Shown here: one piece after another, positions 1 to 9,149 of the stretch
How the letters are laid out: each line of letters starts with the position of its first letter
How positions within the stretch are numbered: the stretch's first letter is position 1
Source: Scedosporium boydii
Lineage: Eukaryota; Ascomycota; Sordariomycetes; Microascales; Microascaceae
Length of the DNA: 64,000 nucleotides
Assembly: GCA_002221725.1 (NCBI GenBank)
Contig: NJFT01000157.1
Coordinates: forward strand, 1-64,000
Direction: 5' to 3'
Translations under genes and position numbers: made by a program
Notes under the pieces: model-generated
Told to the model about the DNA's origin: nothing
The model's database searches: none
What the model saw: only the letters and a program-made list of their open reading frames with translations

Positions 1-12
1 TTATTGTGTGTC

Positions 13-40
13 TTTTTTTTTTTTTTTTTTTTTTTTTTTT
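13..40 (+). repeat. Poly-T tract, 28 bases
   Basis: An uninterrupted run of 28 T. The rest of positions 1-224 shows no supported gene: the only forward reading frame is poly-Phe from this tract followed by unremarkable sequence. Confidence 0.95.
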
Positions 41-224
41 CTTCCAAATTTAAATCGTCATTTATCTTTTTGCTCTCACGTATTCGAACGTCATCTTCTG
101 GAGCTCTATCTTGACCGTCTCTGGCTTGTCGGACAAGCGCTACAACCCGGTTTTCTCGGCCTCGTCAATATGTTTCACCCCAAGTTCGCTGGTCCTACAG
201 CATCGTAGGTTAACGTGAGAGTTA

Positions 225-1232
225 TTACGATTTCCCCCGGCTTTCACACCTCGGCCGGATTATATCTTTCCATGCCATGAACCAATCCGCAACACGCATG
301 AATCCCTTTTCCTCCAGAGCGATCCTCAATCTCCTTCTCCATTCGTAATCATCAAAGCCAGGCACAGAAGGATAAAAATTGAGTCCTGGGGAAACCGAAG
401 GTTTTGTTGAAATCCAGAAATCAGGATAAAACCCCGCGAGTTCCCAGTCCAGGATGCTTGACACCTCTCCCGTGGGAGCTACCATTATATTCCCGGGTCC
501 GAGATCGGCGTGGTAGAAGCGGAACGCTTCGAGCTTGGGGGCAGATTCCGTCGGAGTTGCGGAGAAGAATGAAACGCCTCCTTCTAACGTGAGTGGCCCT
601 AAGAGACCTGTCTCCCTTGAAGGCGATAAATACGGTTCAAGAAGTGGTCTCCCGGTTACGGTTTGCAGACGCGGGGCTGTGTTAACAGCCATGGTAACGC
701 AGAACCCCACTATGGTCTTGAGGATGTTGTCATGGCCAGAAGGGGGCAGGTCGGCCCAAATGTCTCTCAGCGTAAGTCCCGGGACACGCTTCAGAATCAA
801 GAACGACCGATCTTCATCAGTATACTCATATATGACCTCTGGAACAGGGATTTGCGGGAAATTAGCCTTCACAAAGGCTATCGTCGAAGCTTCAGATTCG
901 AAACCATCACGCCAGGACTTGACTTTGCAGAAAGCCTGTTGGCCAATGGCCCAGACCGCCGGGCCCGTTCCGAGGGAGTGAACTAGTCGCACTTGGTCCG
1001 AAACCGAAAATCCGGTGCTCACAGTAGAATCGACTTCTTGATCCATCTTCTTTCGAAGAACGAACGAATTATCGCCGTCTTTCCATGCAGCGAGAACATC
1101 GTTAACTGGGAGGTGGCCCAGCAATTCGTATTCAAGTTCTCGTCCGATACTCCATCGTTTCGTCGAAATTTGGCAAACCGATTCAGAAATTGGAGTGCGG
1201 TCGCACTCGGCGGTTGAAGGCGAATGCCGCAT
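225..1232 (-). CDS. APH-fold phosphotransferase family protein
   Basis: Single-exon gene of 335 residues. It belongs to the aminoglycoside phosphotransferase/choline kinase fold that is widespread in fungi and rarely acts on antibiotics there. The nucleotide-binding half carries the segment ending in LILKRVPG. The catalytic loop reads HADLGPGNIMV (H-x-D-x4-N) near residue 245, and the metal-binding segment ILDWELAGFYPDFW follows. The start is the first ATG in the frame and sits about 35 residues before the conserved region. No signal peptide or membrane segment is seen, so it is probably cytosolic. The substrate cannot be told from sequence. It points toward the left edge and lies tail-away from the GFA-domain gene, which is on the same strand. 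Confidence 0.85.
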   Translation of the reverse strand: MRHSPSTAECDRTPISESVCQISTKRWSIGRELEYELLGHLPVNDVLAAWKDGDNSFVLRKKMDQEVDSTVSTGFSVSDQVRLVHSLGTGPAVWAIGQQAFCKVKSWRDGFESEASTIAFVKANFPQIPVPEVIYEYTDEDRSFLILKRVPGLTLRDIWADLPPSGHDNILKTIVGFCVTMAVNTAPRLQTVTGRPLLEPYLSPSRETGLLGPLTLEGGVSFFSATPTESAPKLEAFRFYHADLGPGNIMVAPTGEVSSILDWELAGFYPDFWISTKPSVSPGLNFYPSVPGFDDYEWRRRLRIALEEKGFMRVADWFMAWKDIIRPRCESRGKS

Positions 1233-1539
1233 TATTGGGGATGTTGGATTTGATGTTCATCCAGACGCTGTTGAGTCTCAGAAACACCACGTGACGAGAC
1301 CACTTTGAAGAAATGCGGCGTCTCTCAAAAGACGAAGAGTGGATGAAGGCGATGTGAGAAATTGCCCAATGTGTTGGAAAGCGAAAGTAATAGTGCTTAC
1401 CAGAATGTCAAGTCTAGGACTGCGCACAACACGAAGTGTAAAGCCACAAAAGATCGATCAGCTATGGTGATGGTGATACCCTTTATTGAATACGATTACA
1501 GCTGAAATTACTTGTGGGTGTTTCATTTTATGACTCGAT
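1233..1539. other. Intergenic spacer between APH and GFA genes
   Basis: About 300 bases holding the promoter side of the APH gene and the 3' side of the GFA gene. No reading frame or RNA gene is recognised. Confidence 0.6.
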
Positions 1540-2148
1540 TCAATCCGATTGTAGAAACCGTTGTCCTACACCACCACTCCCGACTAGTGCCAGATCGTCT
1601 GTCACGCCAGGGATCTCATTCTGCACCCATTCATGGTCACCCCGGCCACTTGCGAGAAGCTTTCCAAAGCCACCCTTAGGCACCTCACCATTCGACTCCT
1701 CCCATCCTTCTCCAAAGAGGTAAAGGGGATCCACAGTGCCGAGGGCGATGCTGATATCCGGGCCGGACTCGCGACGCCAGTACAAGAACGTGCCGCACTG
1801 GTTACAGAATCCGCGGGCGTTGCCTTTCGTGCAATAATAATTCTTCAATGTATCAGTAGATGTCGTCCATGTCACTGATGAGTACGGAACCCTCTGGTAC
1901 ACGAAGAAGAGCGAAGATGTGTTCTTGCGGCACTGAGTGCATTGGCAAGTGCCGCTCTTTTCGAGTCTTAGCAGAGTAAAAATATCAAGTTGCTGGTGCA
2001 CACGGCACAAGCAGGGGCGAGCCGGACGTCTTACATTTGCAACGAACGGATGGTCCTCAGGAAAGTCAATTCTGTAGGCAACCTTCCCGCAAAGACAGCT
2101 TCCCGTGATTTTCTTCGGAAGAGGTCCAAGGTCGAGGTCAGAAGCCAT
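1540..2148 (-). CDS. GFA/CENP-V domain protein
   Basis: Zinc-binding GFA-type (glutathione-dependent formaldehyde-activating enzyme-like, Mss4-fold) protein. Visible zinc motifs are GSCLCGKVAYRI, then CQCTQCRK and the late GFCNQCGTFLYW, which is the family's usual CxC...CxxC...CxxC pattern. Read straight through, the frame has a 26-residue insert between the first two motifs. It disappears if 1957-2034 is a 78-base intron (GTAAGA donor, AAAAG acceptor), giving 176 residues and direct junction of VAN with SGTCQC. Most fungal members have unknown substrates and only some act on glutathione adducts. Its neighbours are an APH kinase and an MFS exporter, so a detoxification role is possible but unproven. 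Confidence 0.85.
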   Translation of the reverse strand: MASDLDLGPLPKKITGSCLCGKVAYRIDFPEDHPFVANVRRPARPCLCRVHQQLDIFTLLRLEKSGTCQCTQCRKNTSSLFFVYQRVPYSSVTWTTSTDTLKNYYCTKGNARGFCNQCGTFLYWRRESGPDISIALGTVDPLYLFGEGWEESNGEVPKGGFGKLLASGRGDHEWVQNEIPGVTDDLALVGSGGVGQRFLQSD

Positions 2149-2623
2149 GGTGTGAGGTCTTGTTCAATGGCGTTTTGGGTTTGTGAAGTCTTGAAAAGAC
2201 GCGCGAACCTAGGTGTGAATGAAGTGAGCAGCAGTCAAGATGGTCTCCGCTTTCTCTTCGACATCAAGCATGTCTTATCGAGACGCGGAAGGGCGTCGTT
2301 CGGTCTAACGTTCATCCGGCATTAGAGGAGGGGAAATCAAACTCTCTTTGGTGATGACCTTCCTTTTCAGAACATGGCAATAAGCTTCTGAGAAACCGCG
2401 TCCACAGAAATTTAGGAATGATGTCTGAAATGTGTATGTTGTTAAATCTTGGTGGTCGTACTGAAAGACTTAAAATGGGCGTCGTGGCGACGCTCGTTAC
2501 GAACGAGCAAAGCCAGGTCGATGTTACGTTGGCACCCATGGCGAGCTCAATACATAAACTACAATCTTCTTGGATAAGATTTATACATGCCTAGTTTTTC
2601 GTGCAATTCATTTTGTCCTGAGT

Positions 2624-2647
2624 GAGCCCCAATGAATTGGGGCTCAA
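2624..2647. repeat. 24-base palindrome upstream of the MFS gene
   Basis: Two 11-base arms (TGAGCCCCAAT and its exact complement) are separated by GA. It lies about 245 bases before the MFS start codon in a divergent promoter. It could be an operator or a hairpin remnant. Confidence 0.6.
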
Positions 2648-2674
2648 CGGCCTCGTAGGGTCTTCCAAACCTCC

Positions 2675-2684
2675 CGGCTTCGGT
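2675..2684. promoter_or_regulatory. Everted CCG-N4-CGG, candidate Zn2Cys6 binding site
   Basis: CCGGCTTCGG has the CCG/CGG triplets bound by binuclear zinc cluster factors, and a gene for such a factor lies 2 kb downstream. The spacing is compatible with family habits, but the motif is short and expected by chance every few kilobases. Confidence 0.3.
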
Positions 2685-2892
2685 CGGGGTCTCTGCAGAT
2701 ATCTGGCGAAACCCTCCGAGCTCGCCGCTTAAACCGGACAGATGAACAGGGCGACCTAAATTATATCCGAGAAATAAAAGGGGTGATCCCCAAAATATAA
2801 TTATAGTAGGAGAAGTCATGGCTTCTCCTTTTCTGTTGTAATAAAAACCTTGATGCTCATCCGGAAGCGCTCCAAATCGCTTCGTTACGATC

Positions 2893-4706
2893 ATGTCCGA
2901 ACAAGATGCAACCACCCCAACAATGACTTTAGGAGCTTCTCTTAGTATGCCGATGGAGCGTTCCAACTTTAAGCAAGCCCCAAAGGGGCCCAGATTCTGG
3001 GCCATCTTGTTCGTCCTCGCTTTGGCAGGCCTTCTGACAGCCTCGGAAGCAACTATCACATCCACGGTTTTACCCGTCATCGTTAACAAATTGGGCGGAG
3101 GCGATAACTATATCTGGGCTGCCAATGGATATTTCTTGACTATGTCAGCCTGCCTCCCCCTTCTCCGTTGCATCATCCAATGTGTCGTGGTATTAACGGT
3201 GTGTCTATTCTCCAGGGCGTCCCTCCAGCCAATGTTTGGACAAGTCGCAAACGTCTTCGGCCGACGGTGGCCCCTGATTCTTTCAACTGTCGCATTCGTG
3301 ATTGGAAGCGGTATAAGCGGCGGGTTAGTGGCTAGCTCCGAGACACGAGTCCGATACAACTCGCGGAATAAACGTGCTGACGATTACTTGTGCATAGATC
3401 CATTGACATGGCCATGCTCATCAGCGGTCGGGTCCTGCAAGGCATTGGGGCGTCCGGCGTCAGTGTCTTAACCGAAACAGTCATTTGTGACTTGGTTCCT
3501 CTCAGGGAGAGAGGGACCTACATGGCTTTCGTGTTTGGCATGATCTCGTTGGGAACTTCGCTCGGCCCCTTGTTCGGAGGACTCATTGTCAGCAACGGCA
3601 GCTGGCGCTGGGCTTTCTATCTCGCCTTGCCCATTGGTGGCCCGGCCATTGTGCTGCTGGTTGTCTTCTTGCACGTCAATTACGACAAGTCGAATTCTCT
3701 GGCGACCAAGCTCGGGAACCTCGACTGGCTGGGCAATGTCGTCTTCATTGGAGCTTCGAGCTCTGTGTTGATCGCTCTTGGTTGGGCTGGCGCCGAATAC
3801 CCCTGGTCCTCGTTTCGTGTCATCGTGCCTCTTGTTATCGGCATAGTTGCCTTCGCAGTCTTCATAATGCTAGAGGGCTCCCGGTTTATCTCCAATCCGA
3901 TGATGCCCCTCCACCTCTTCACTAACCAAATCTCGTCTGTCACTTTCGCACTCACGTTCCTCCACGGTGTCGTCACGATGTGGGCATTCTATTTCCTTCC
4001 AGTCTACTTCCAAGGTGTGCTCGGCGCAACGCCGTACCGATCGGGTATCATGCTGCTGCCGAGCATTCTCGCCATAGTACCCTTCGCAATCATAGGAGGC
4101 TTGCTCCTCACCAAGTTCGGCCGATACAAGCCCATATTAGTGGTGGCATTCGCTCTCATAGTAATCGGATTTGGTCTGTTCTCGCTTCTGGATGAGGCCT
4201 CCAGCGTAGGCGCCTGGGTAAGCTTTCAGATCATCGAGTCTGCCGGCGCCGGCTTGGCCATACCCACATTACTTCCTGCTCTGCTGGCCCCGCTAACGGA
4301 TAAGGATACTGCGCTCGCAACAGGCACGTGGGCTTTCATGCGCGGTTTCGGCGTGACTTGGGGCGTCGCCATTGCGGGCGTCGTCTTTGGCAGCCGAGCC
4401 GAACAGTTGGCGGCCTCGGGTGCGATAACCGATCCCGCGGCGGCTGCAGAATTCCTGGACGGCGGAGCATATAAGCATGCCACGGCTGATTTCTTGAATT
4501 CGCTTTCGGCAGAGACACGCGCCGAGGTCGTTGCGGTCCAGAATAGCAGCCTGAGGAGATCGTGGCAGGTGGCTATCGCCTTCGCCGCTGTGGGGTTTCT
4601 CCTTTCTGTTTTTCTCAAGGAGGTGACACTTAGAAAAGAGCTCGATAGTGAGTTCGGAATAGAGGAGAAGAGGGACAAGGATGACAACTCGGTGACTGTG
4701 CCGTGA
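2893..4706 (+). CDS. MFS drug/metabolite exporter, DHA2 (14-TM) type
   Basis: Three exons: 2893-3143, 3216-3323 and 3398-4706, giving 555 residues. Intron 1 (GTCAGC donor, TTAAC branch, TCCAG acceptor) is chosen because it restores the family junction YFLTM-ASLQPMFGQ. Intron 2 (GTTAGT donor, CTGAC branch, CATAG acceptor) joins GISGG to IDMAMLISGRVLQGIG. The DHA2-type loop motif GQVANVFGRRW and the downstream CDLVPLRERG motif are intact, followed by repeated hydrophobic segments and a charged C-terminal tail. The family pumps drugs and fungal secondary metabolites across the plasma membrane using the proton gradient. It is convergent with the Zn2Cys6 gene at 4975-6393, a pairing common in metabolite clusters. 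The substrate is unknown. Confidence 0.92.
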
Positions 4707-4974
4707 AACTGAAGGGAAAGCGGGCCAGGGTTCGTGGGCAGTGCGTTGCCAGGTGTAATTAGTGCATATCGAAAAGGGCAGAGATGGTACAAAGCTAGCA
4801 GAAGGGTACATGTATAGATAGGGATGGCGCTGGTTAGTACATGTCATAATCTTGATTTCTTTTGTTTCCATGAAGTTTTCCAGGCAGGGAAAATGTACGG
4901 TAGCTGGTACTAGGCTCTTGTTAATCCCCCTAATTCTATATGTACCAAGGGCTAAACACTTTCCCTGGCCAATT

Positions 4975-6393
4975 CTAATCTCCAAAGAGTGCCAGCAAGC
5001 CCTTCATGTTGTCTCGGATTGACTCCACGTACGGCCCATTTCCTCCCGGCGACCTGACGTCTTCCTGTGTCATGACGGCTTTGAGTAATCGTGCTCGATC
5101 CGCGTTGGCAAATACCCCTTCGGGCGCCGGATTAGCCAGCTCGCTCGAAAGGCAATATGTCGCGGGGATGCTCAGACAACGCTCCAAAGTTTGAATATGG
5201 CTTTGGATTACCTCGACTATTCCCTTGGCGTACGCTTTTCCCGGCATGTCTTGCAGGGACGAAATGCCTCCGATGCGGATTACCGCCTTCACCTTTATCG
5301 ACTTTATGGTTTCCGATGGGATCTCACACAAGGACCGATAGCCCTCACGGAACAAGGAATCGTACAATTTCATCAGTTGGAGGTAGCTCGAGAGTACCAC
5401 AAGTAATGTTTCTGTGTCGAGGGACTCGGGCTGGATGGCTAGCGATTCAGGTGGTGAGACGATCTGGTTGAAAGACGAGGAAGAGCTAGCGCGAGATCGA
5501 GTTGGCGCCATCAGGCTCTGGATAATTTCGACGAACTCCTTGGTACACAGGATCGCTGTCGCGACTGGGTTGTCGATCAGCAGGTTCGCAGGGTCATCCG
5601 GACAGTCTTCCACAATGTTGCGAGGATTTGAGAGGAAATCCCCCATGGCCGAGACGCGCCGTTCCATGTTTTCTCTGAATCGCATCAGCGAGCTCGTTGC
5701 GCTCGGGAATTTATCAGAACTTGGGTCGGGCTGGTGTCCAGGAAGATCGAAAGGACCAAGACCATACATGTCGTTATTACAGTGCTGGCCCGCATAATAT
5801 GGCGTGTCGAGGTTCCCATCAACTCCGCCAAGCAGCTCTTGGTGATTCGGTACGGTGCTCACCTGCTGCTGTAATGTGGGGATGCTGTTCGACGCAAAAC
5901 TATACTCAGACAAAGGAAAATCAAAGAAACCTCCACCACCGTGTGCTAGCCAAGGATCGGGGCTGCCTGTAGCCAACGCGTCGCCCGTTTGCGGGCGAGG
6001 GGTAGGCTTCGAATGCCCAGCAACTCTGGGGGACTCAGCCACCAAGTTCAAGGAGGTCTCTGTCCCGACCGCCCTCGCGGGTTCTGTGTTGCCCGGAATC
6101 GGCTCATCCACTACAGGCGTGCGCAACCCTAGATCGTCTCCGTCTCGAGGGGTTATCCAGCACCCAGGCGAGGAGACGTTATCGGCGGTCATGGACCGAG
6201 GAGTGGGTGTACCACCAACCACGATCGTCTTTCGCGGTCGTCCAGGATAGCCAGCGGCTCCGGTAATGCATGCCGCAGCGGCACTGATGCAGCGAGCACA
6301 TGGTTCTAGGCTGCCTTCAGCACGCGGGCATCGGACTCGCTTCGCCCTACACCGATCGCAGGCGGACCGCTTCGCCGTCTTTGGCAAACCCAT
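4975..6393 (-). CDS. Zn2Cys6 transcription factor, AflR-like
   Basis: Intronless frame of 472 residues. The binuclear zinc cluster sits at residues about 12-42: CDRCRAKRVRCPR followed by CARCISAAAAC, which gives the six cysteines. A basic GRPRK linker follows. The middle is Pro/Ser-rich and disordered. The C-terminal half contains a helical region typical of AflR-domain regulators (segments around LSSYLQLMKLYDSLF and LERCLSIP). Such factors usually control a neighbouring secondary-metabolite cluster by binding CGG triplets. The convergent MFS gene and the CCG/CGG pair in that gene's promoter fit this role. No PKS or NRPS lies in the window, so its cluster, if any, is small or extends left of position 1. 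Confidence 0.88.
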   Translation of the reverse strand: MGLPKTAKRSACDRCRAKRVRCPRAEGSLEPCARCISAAAACITGAAGYPGRPRKTIVVGGTPTPRSMTADNVSSPGCWITPRDGDDLGLRTPVVDEPIPGNTEPARAVGTETSLNLVAESPRVAGHSKPTPRPQTGDALATGSPDPWLAHGGGGFFDFPLSEYSFASNSIPTLQQQVSTVPNHQELLGGVDGNLDTPYYAGQHCNNDMYGLGPFDLPGHQPDPSSDKFPSATSSLMRFRENMERRVSAMGDFLSNPRNIVEDCPDDPANLLIDNPVATAILCTKEFVEIIQSLMAPTRSRASSSSSFNQIVSPPESLAIQPESLDTETLLVVLSSYLQLMKLYDSLFREGYRSLCEIPSETIKSIKVKAVIRIGGISSLQDMPGKAYAKGIVEVIQSHIQTLERCLSIPATYCLSSELANPAPEGVFANADRARLLKAVMTQEDVRSPGGNGPYVESIRDNMKGLLALFGD

Positions 6394-7048
6394 CAGCGAA
6401 TGGGATTGGCGGGTGCGAGAGAGATCACACGAACAAGGAGACAGACTAGACTGAAAATCGATTCTACTCTTTTCCTTGTCCCTTGCTGGATGAGAACATG
6501 AGCAGAGAGTTTACCTGCCCAACTTTGGATACCACATTGCAGGTGGCGCGTCAAACTGGCTGCTAAGGGGGAAACAAACCATCCGAGGATTCTCGGACGG
6601 TTTTAATTCCTTTCACTCGCACTGTGGCAGACAAACCATTGTTATGAATTTATGTATATTTTAGGAATTAATGCCAGCAAAAGTACACACATTAGTAATA
6701 GTCTCAGGTAATAAGAAGAGTCTGAGCAGCCGCCAACACCGTCTTTCGTCCAGGTAATAAATCCATATGCTTCTTTTCGAATTCATTATAATTTGCCCCG
6801 AATTGTGTCGGTTTCTTGACCTCACGTTCTTAATCCTTTGATGGCATGGACTTACCTGTAAAGGCTTCATTCAGTATTTGGTACGTTGTAATTGCCATTG
6901 CAGTCGCTTCGGTTCCAGACATCCTTCATGTCGTCCTCTACCCGATAACCATCGGATTCGATAGAGCATAACTTCCATGGAGATACAGTTCTTTTTCTTT
7001 TTTCAATATTTTTCTTTCTCTTGTGGTGCTCTTTTCAAGAATATCGAA
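6394..7048. other. Intergenic region upstream of the Zn2Cys6 gene
   Basis: About 650 bases, AT-richer from 6600 onward. It holds the promoter of the Zn2Cys6 gene and the 3' side of the next gene. No gene is supported. Confidence 0.5.
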
Positions 7049-7726
7049 TCAAGCTTGACAAATCGTTGAGCCGTCTCCACTAGCAGCAGGAACCGCAGAC
7101 TCTGGAAACACACCATACTCAACACTCCCGAGGATGGTCGAATAATCATAGTCAGTCGCACAGAATCCCTCTCTCCAACCCTGGGCCGTTTTCTCAACAG
7201 CCGCACTCTCTCCCCGTATGTCCACCGCTATCCCAAACGTACTACCCGGTTTACCCTCCTCGCAGATTTGCGCGCCAAAGCGATCTCCGGTTGGCGCATC
7301 GGAGGAGAGCTTCTCGACGAACTTATACACTAGGTCCATGGCACTGACTTTATCAACTTGCGCCCCGACGTAGTGAGTCATGACGGCTTGGGTACCGAGG
7401 CCATTGTATTCAAAAGACGGTTCGCAGTTGGGAGAAACTTGGAGAGAAGCTAGCACTGTTGTGAAGCTGAGAGTAAACTCGTCCGATAGTTCAGCGGCGC
7501 TACTGGTTGGGTCCAGGGGACCCCAAGACATGAACTGGAGGTCTCCAGTTACATTTTGTGCTACTGATCCTGGTTGACAAGAAGAGTCGTTTGCGGACGT
7601 CGATCCTTGCCGCTGATGTTGAGATTTGCGGCCTTTGAGAACGGGATTGTGACGGTTCTCGGGGTGAGTTGGAATGACGCTGGGTATTAGGACTATCAAA
7701 ATCCAATCCAGCGCATTACGGAGCAT
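7049..7726 (-). CDS. Small hypothetical protein, possibly secreted
   Basis: A 225-residue frame that I do not recognise. A hydrophobic stretch (WILIVLIPSVI) at residues 8-18 could be a signal peptide or anchor. A basic, Gln-rich segment follows, then a folded-looking region with cysteines in SSCQPG, NCEPSF, QICEEG, GFCATD and the terminal ICQA, a pattern that suits an extracellular protein. The coding frame is long for this region and the composition is protein-like. An upstream exon or a different start cannot be excluded, because the hydrophobic segment is short for a classical signal. Confidence 0.5.
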   Translation of the reverse strand: MLRNALDWILIVLIPSVIPTHPENRHNPVLKGRKSQHQRQGSTSANDSSCQPGSVAQNVTGDLQFMSWGPLDPTSSAAELSDEFTLSFTTVLASLQVSPNCEPSFEYNGLGTQAVMTHYVGAQVDKVSAMDLVYKFVEKLSSDAPTGDRFGAQICEEGKPGSTFGIAVDIRGESAAVEKTAQGWREGFCATDYDYSTILGSVEYGVFPESAVPAASGDGSTICQA

Positions 7727-8110
7727 GTCGGAAACGAAGGAATAGTTCGATGATCGACAGAGAAACTTGATACCTTAGGAACGGGGGATCTCGATTTGCA
7801 CCAGCCCCGACCTCTTGATGAAGCTTCGTTTGGGCGGGCCAAGTTGGTCTGCCGACTTGCAAGAGCGACGTGGCGATGAAAGATATCATTCTCGAGCGTC
7901 GTGTCGCGAAAGAATAGTAGCGAAGTTACTATTGGACTCAGTGGATAATTACCTTTAGCCGATAATGGTTCCTAGCCTCAATGAACATCAAAACCGCATG
8001 CACTCCAGGCTTGAGATTGGCGACGACCCACGCCGAGCTTCAGCGTGGGTGTCCAACTCAGTGGGCCGCCTCCAAAAACCGCCAAAAAGAGAGGGAAAAA
8101 AAAGTAAGTT
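7727..8110. other. Intergenic region between hypothetical gene and tRNA
   Basis: About 380 bases without a supported gene. A run of A at 8096-8103 is the T-tract terminator of the adjacent minus-strand tRNA. Confidence 0.5.
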
Positions 8111-8211
8111 GATAAGAGTGAGATTCGAACTCACGCCCAGTTTCCTGGACCAGGAATTTACTTGTTAAGGTAACCTTAACCTGGCGCCTTAGACCGCTCG
8201 GCCATCTTACC
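8111..8211 (-). tRNA. tRNA-Leu(AAG), intron-containing
   Basis: Class II tRNA of 101 bases. The acceptor arms GGTAAGA and TCTTATC pair (one G-T). The D-arm has GCC/GGC, the anticodon stem is CCAGG/CCTGG with loop TTAAGG giving anticodon AAG, there is a long variable arm (CCAG/CTGG) and the T-arm is GTGAG-TTCGAAT-CTCAC. An 18-base intron at 8156-8173 follows the base after the anticodon and can pair with it (AAGG with CCTT), as in nuclear tRNA introns. Eight T follow the 3' end on the coding strand. The mature sequence is identical to the gene at 29374-29474; only two intron bases differ. Confidence 0.95.
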
Positions 8212-9149
8212 GCTTGATATTGTTTTTTTGATGGTCGATCGCTTCTTCACTGAATTCTCCGTGATTTCGCAAGCTACCTCGGTACCCTCTTCGAAATCCC
8301 CCAATTCATTGATGTCTGACACCCACCCTGCTAGACAACAGGGTGAAGCTTGTCCGGTTCCCAGAGAAGTATGAGGACAAATCGTCGAAATCTTCAAGAT
8401 ATCCCGGTTGGCTCTCTCATCAGAACGATGCAGATACGAAGCGACGGAAACTGAAGCTAGCACAACCTTAAACCGGATTTCGTCGGACTGGTGTCCAGTG
8501 CCCAAACCATTCAATTAACCTCTTGCGACTGCCAAGGAACATGAAAACCTTCGAAATATCAAATGCCTCCTGATTTAATTGATTCCCGCTCAATCCCAAG
8601 AGTTCGTATCCCTCACCCGCCCGTTCGATCCTTTCTCTCGAAGAATACGGAGTACCGTCGAAAAGAAATTGGGGAAAAAAAAAATAATAATATTCACAGG
8701 CAATTGAAATTCATATGCAACCCTCGTGCCTGAAATTTCGCTGATTACTTCCGGTGCAGACGGCTGAAATAGCCAGATTACACGTCAATCTCAACGACAA
8801 TTATAACTGGGGTCTGTCGAAGCCCTCGGAGAGCCCTGCCGGCTCGAATTTGGTTGGTAATTCACATTTTATCCAATGGACTGATATTTCGTGCAGTTTC
8901 TGCAGTTATGGCATTCGACTTTTCTTCGCTTCGAGATTAATATGCCCCAGTCTAATACGCGAAATAGATGTAATTCCGCACGTTCGAGGGGAAGTGATCC
9001 CTAGACCCGATCTCGCTACAGAAGTGCACTCTGACCTAGAAGAGCGTGGAGTAGAGAATCTGACCGCTATAAGTGTCTCTTATATCTTGCTGACCGAGTT
9101 CAGTTTCTGCGTCGGCATACCATACCGTTGCAGTCTGGTTGCAGAAAAA
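8212..9149. other. Intergenic region upstream of the GMC gene
   Basis: About 940 bases. The GMC reading frame continues open upstream into this stretch, but the sequence before 9150 shows no family resemblance and the signal peptide begins at 9150. No other gene is supported. Confidence 0.5.

Larger units (their letters stand above)
2149..2892. other. Intergenic region, likely shared promoter of GFA and MFS genes
   Basis: About 740 bases between two divergent genes. It contains a near-perfect palindrome at 2624-2647, an everted CCG/CGG pair at 2675-2684 and an 8-bp hairpin at 2808-2829. Reading frames here are short and unsupported. Confidence 0.6.

Noticed and set aside
8..208. Forward frame beginning with poly-Phe
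   Set aside because: It is a product of the 28-T tract; the remainder has no coding character.
2559..3089. 176-codon minus-strand frame over the MFS start
   Set aside because: Antisense shadow of the transporter's first exon; the plus strand carries the recognisable protein.
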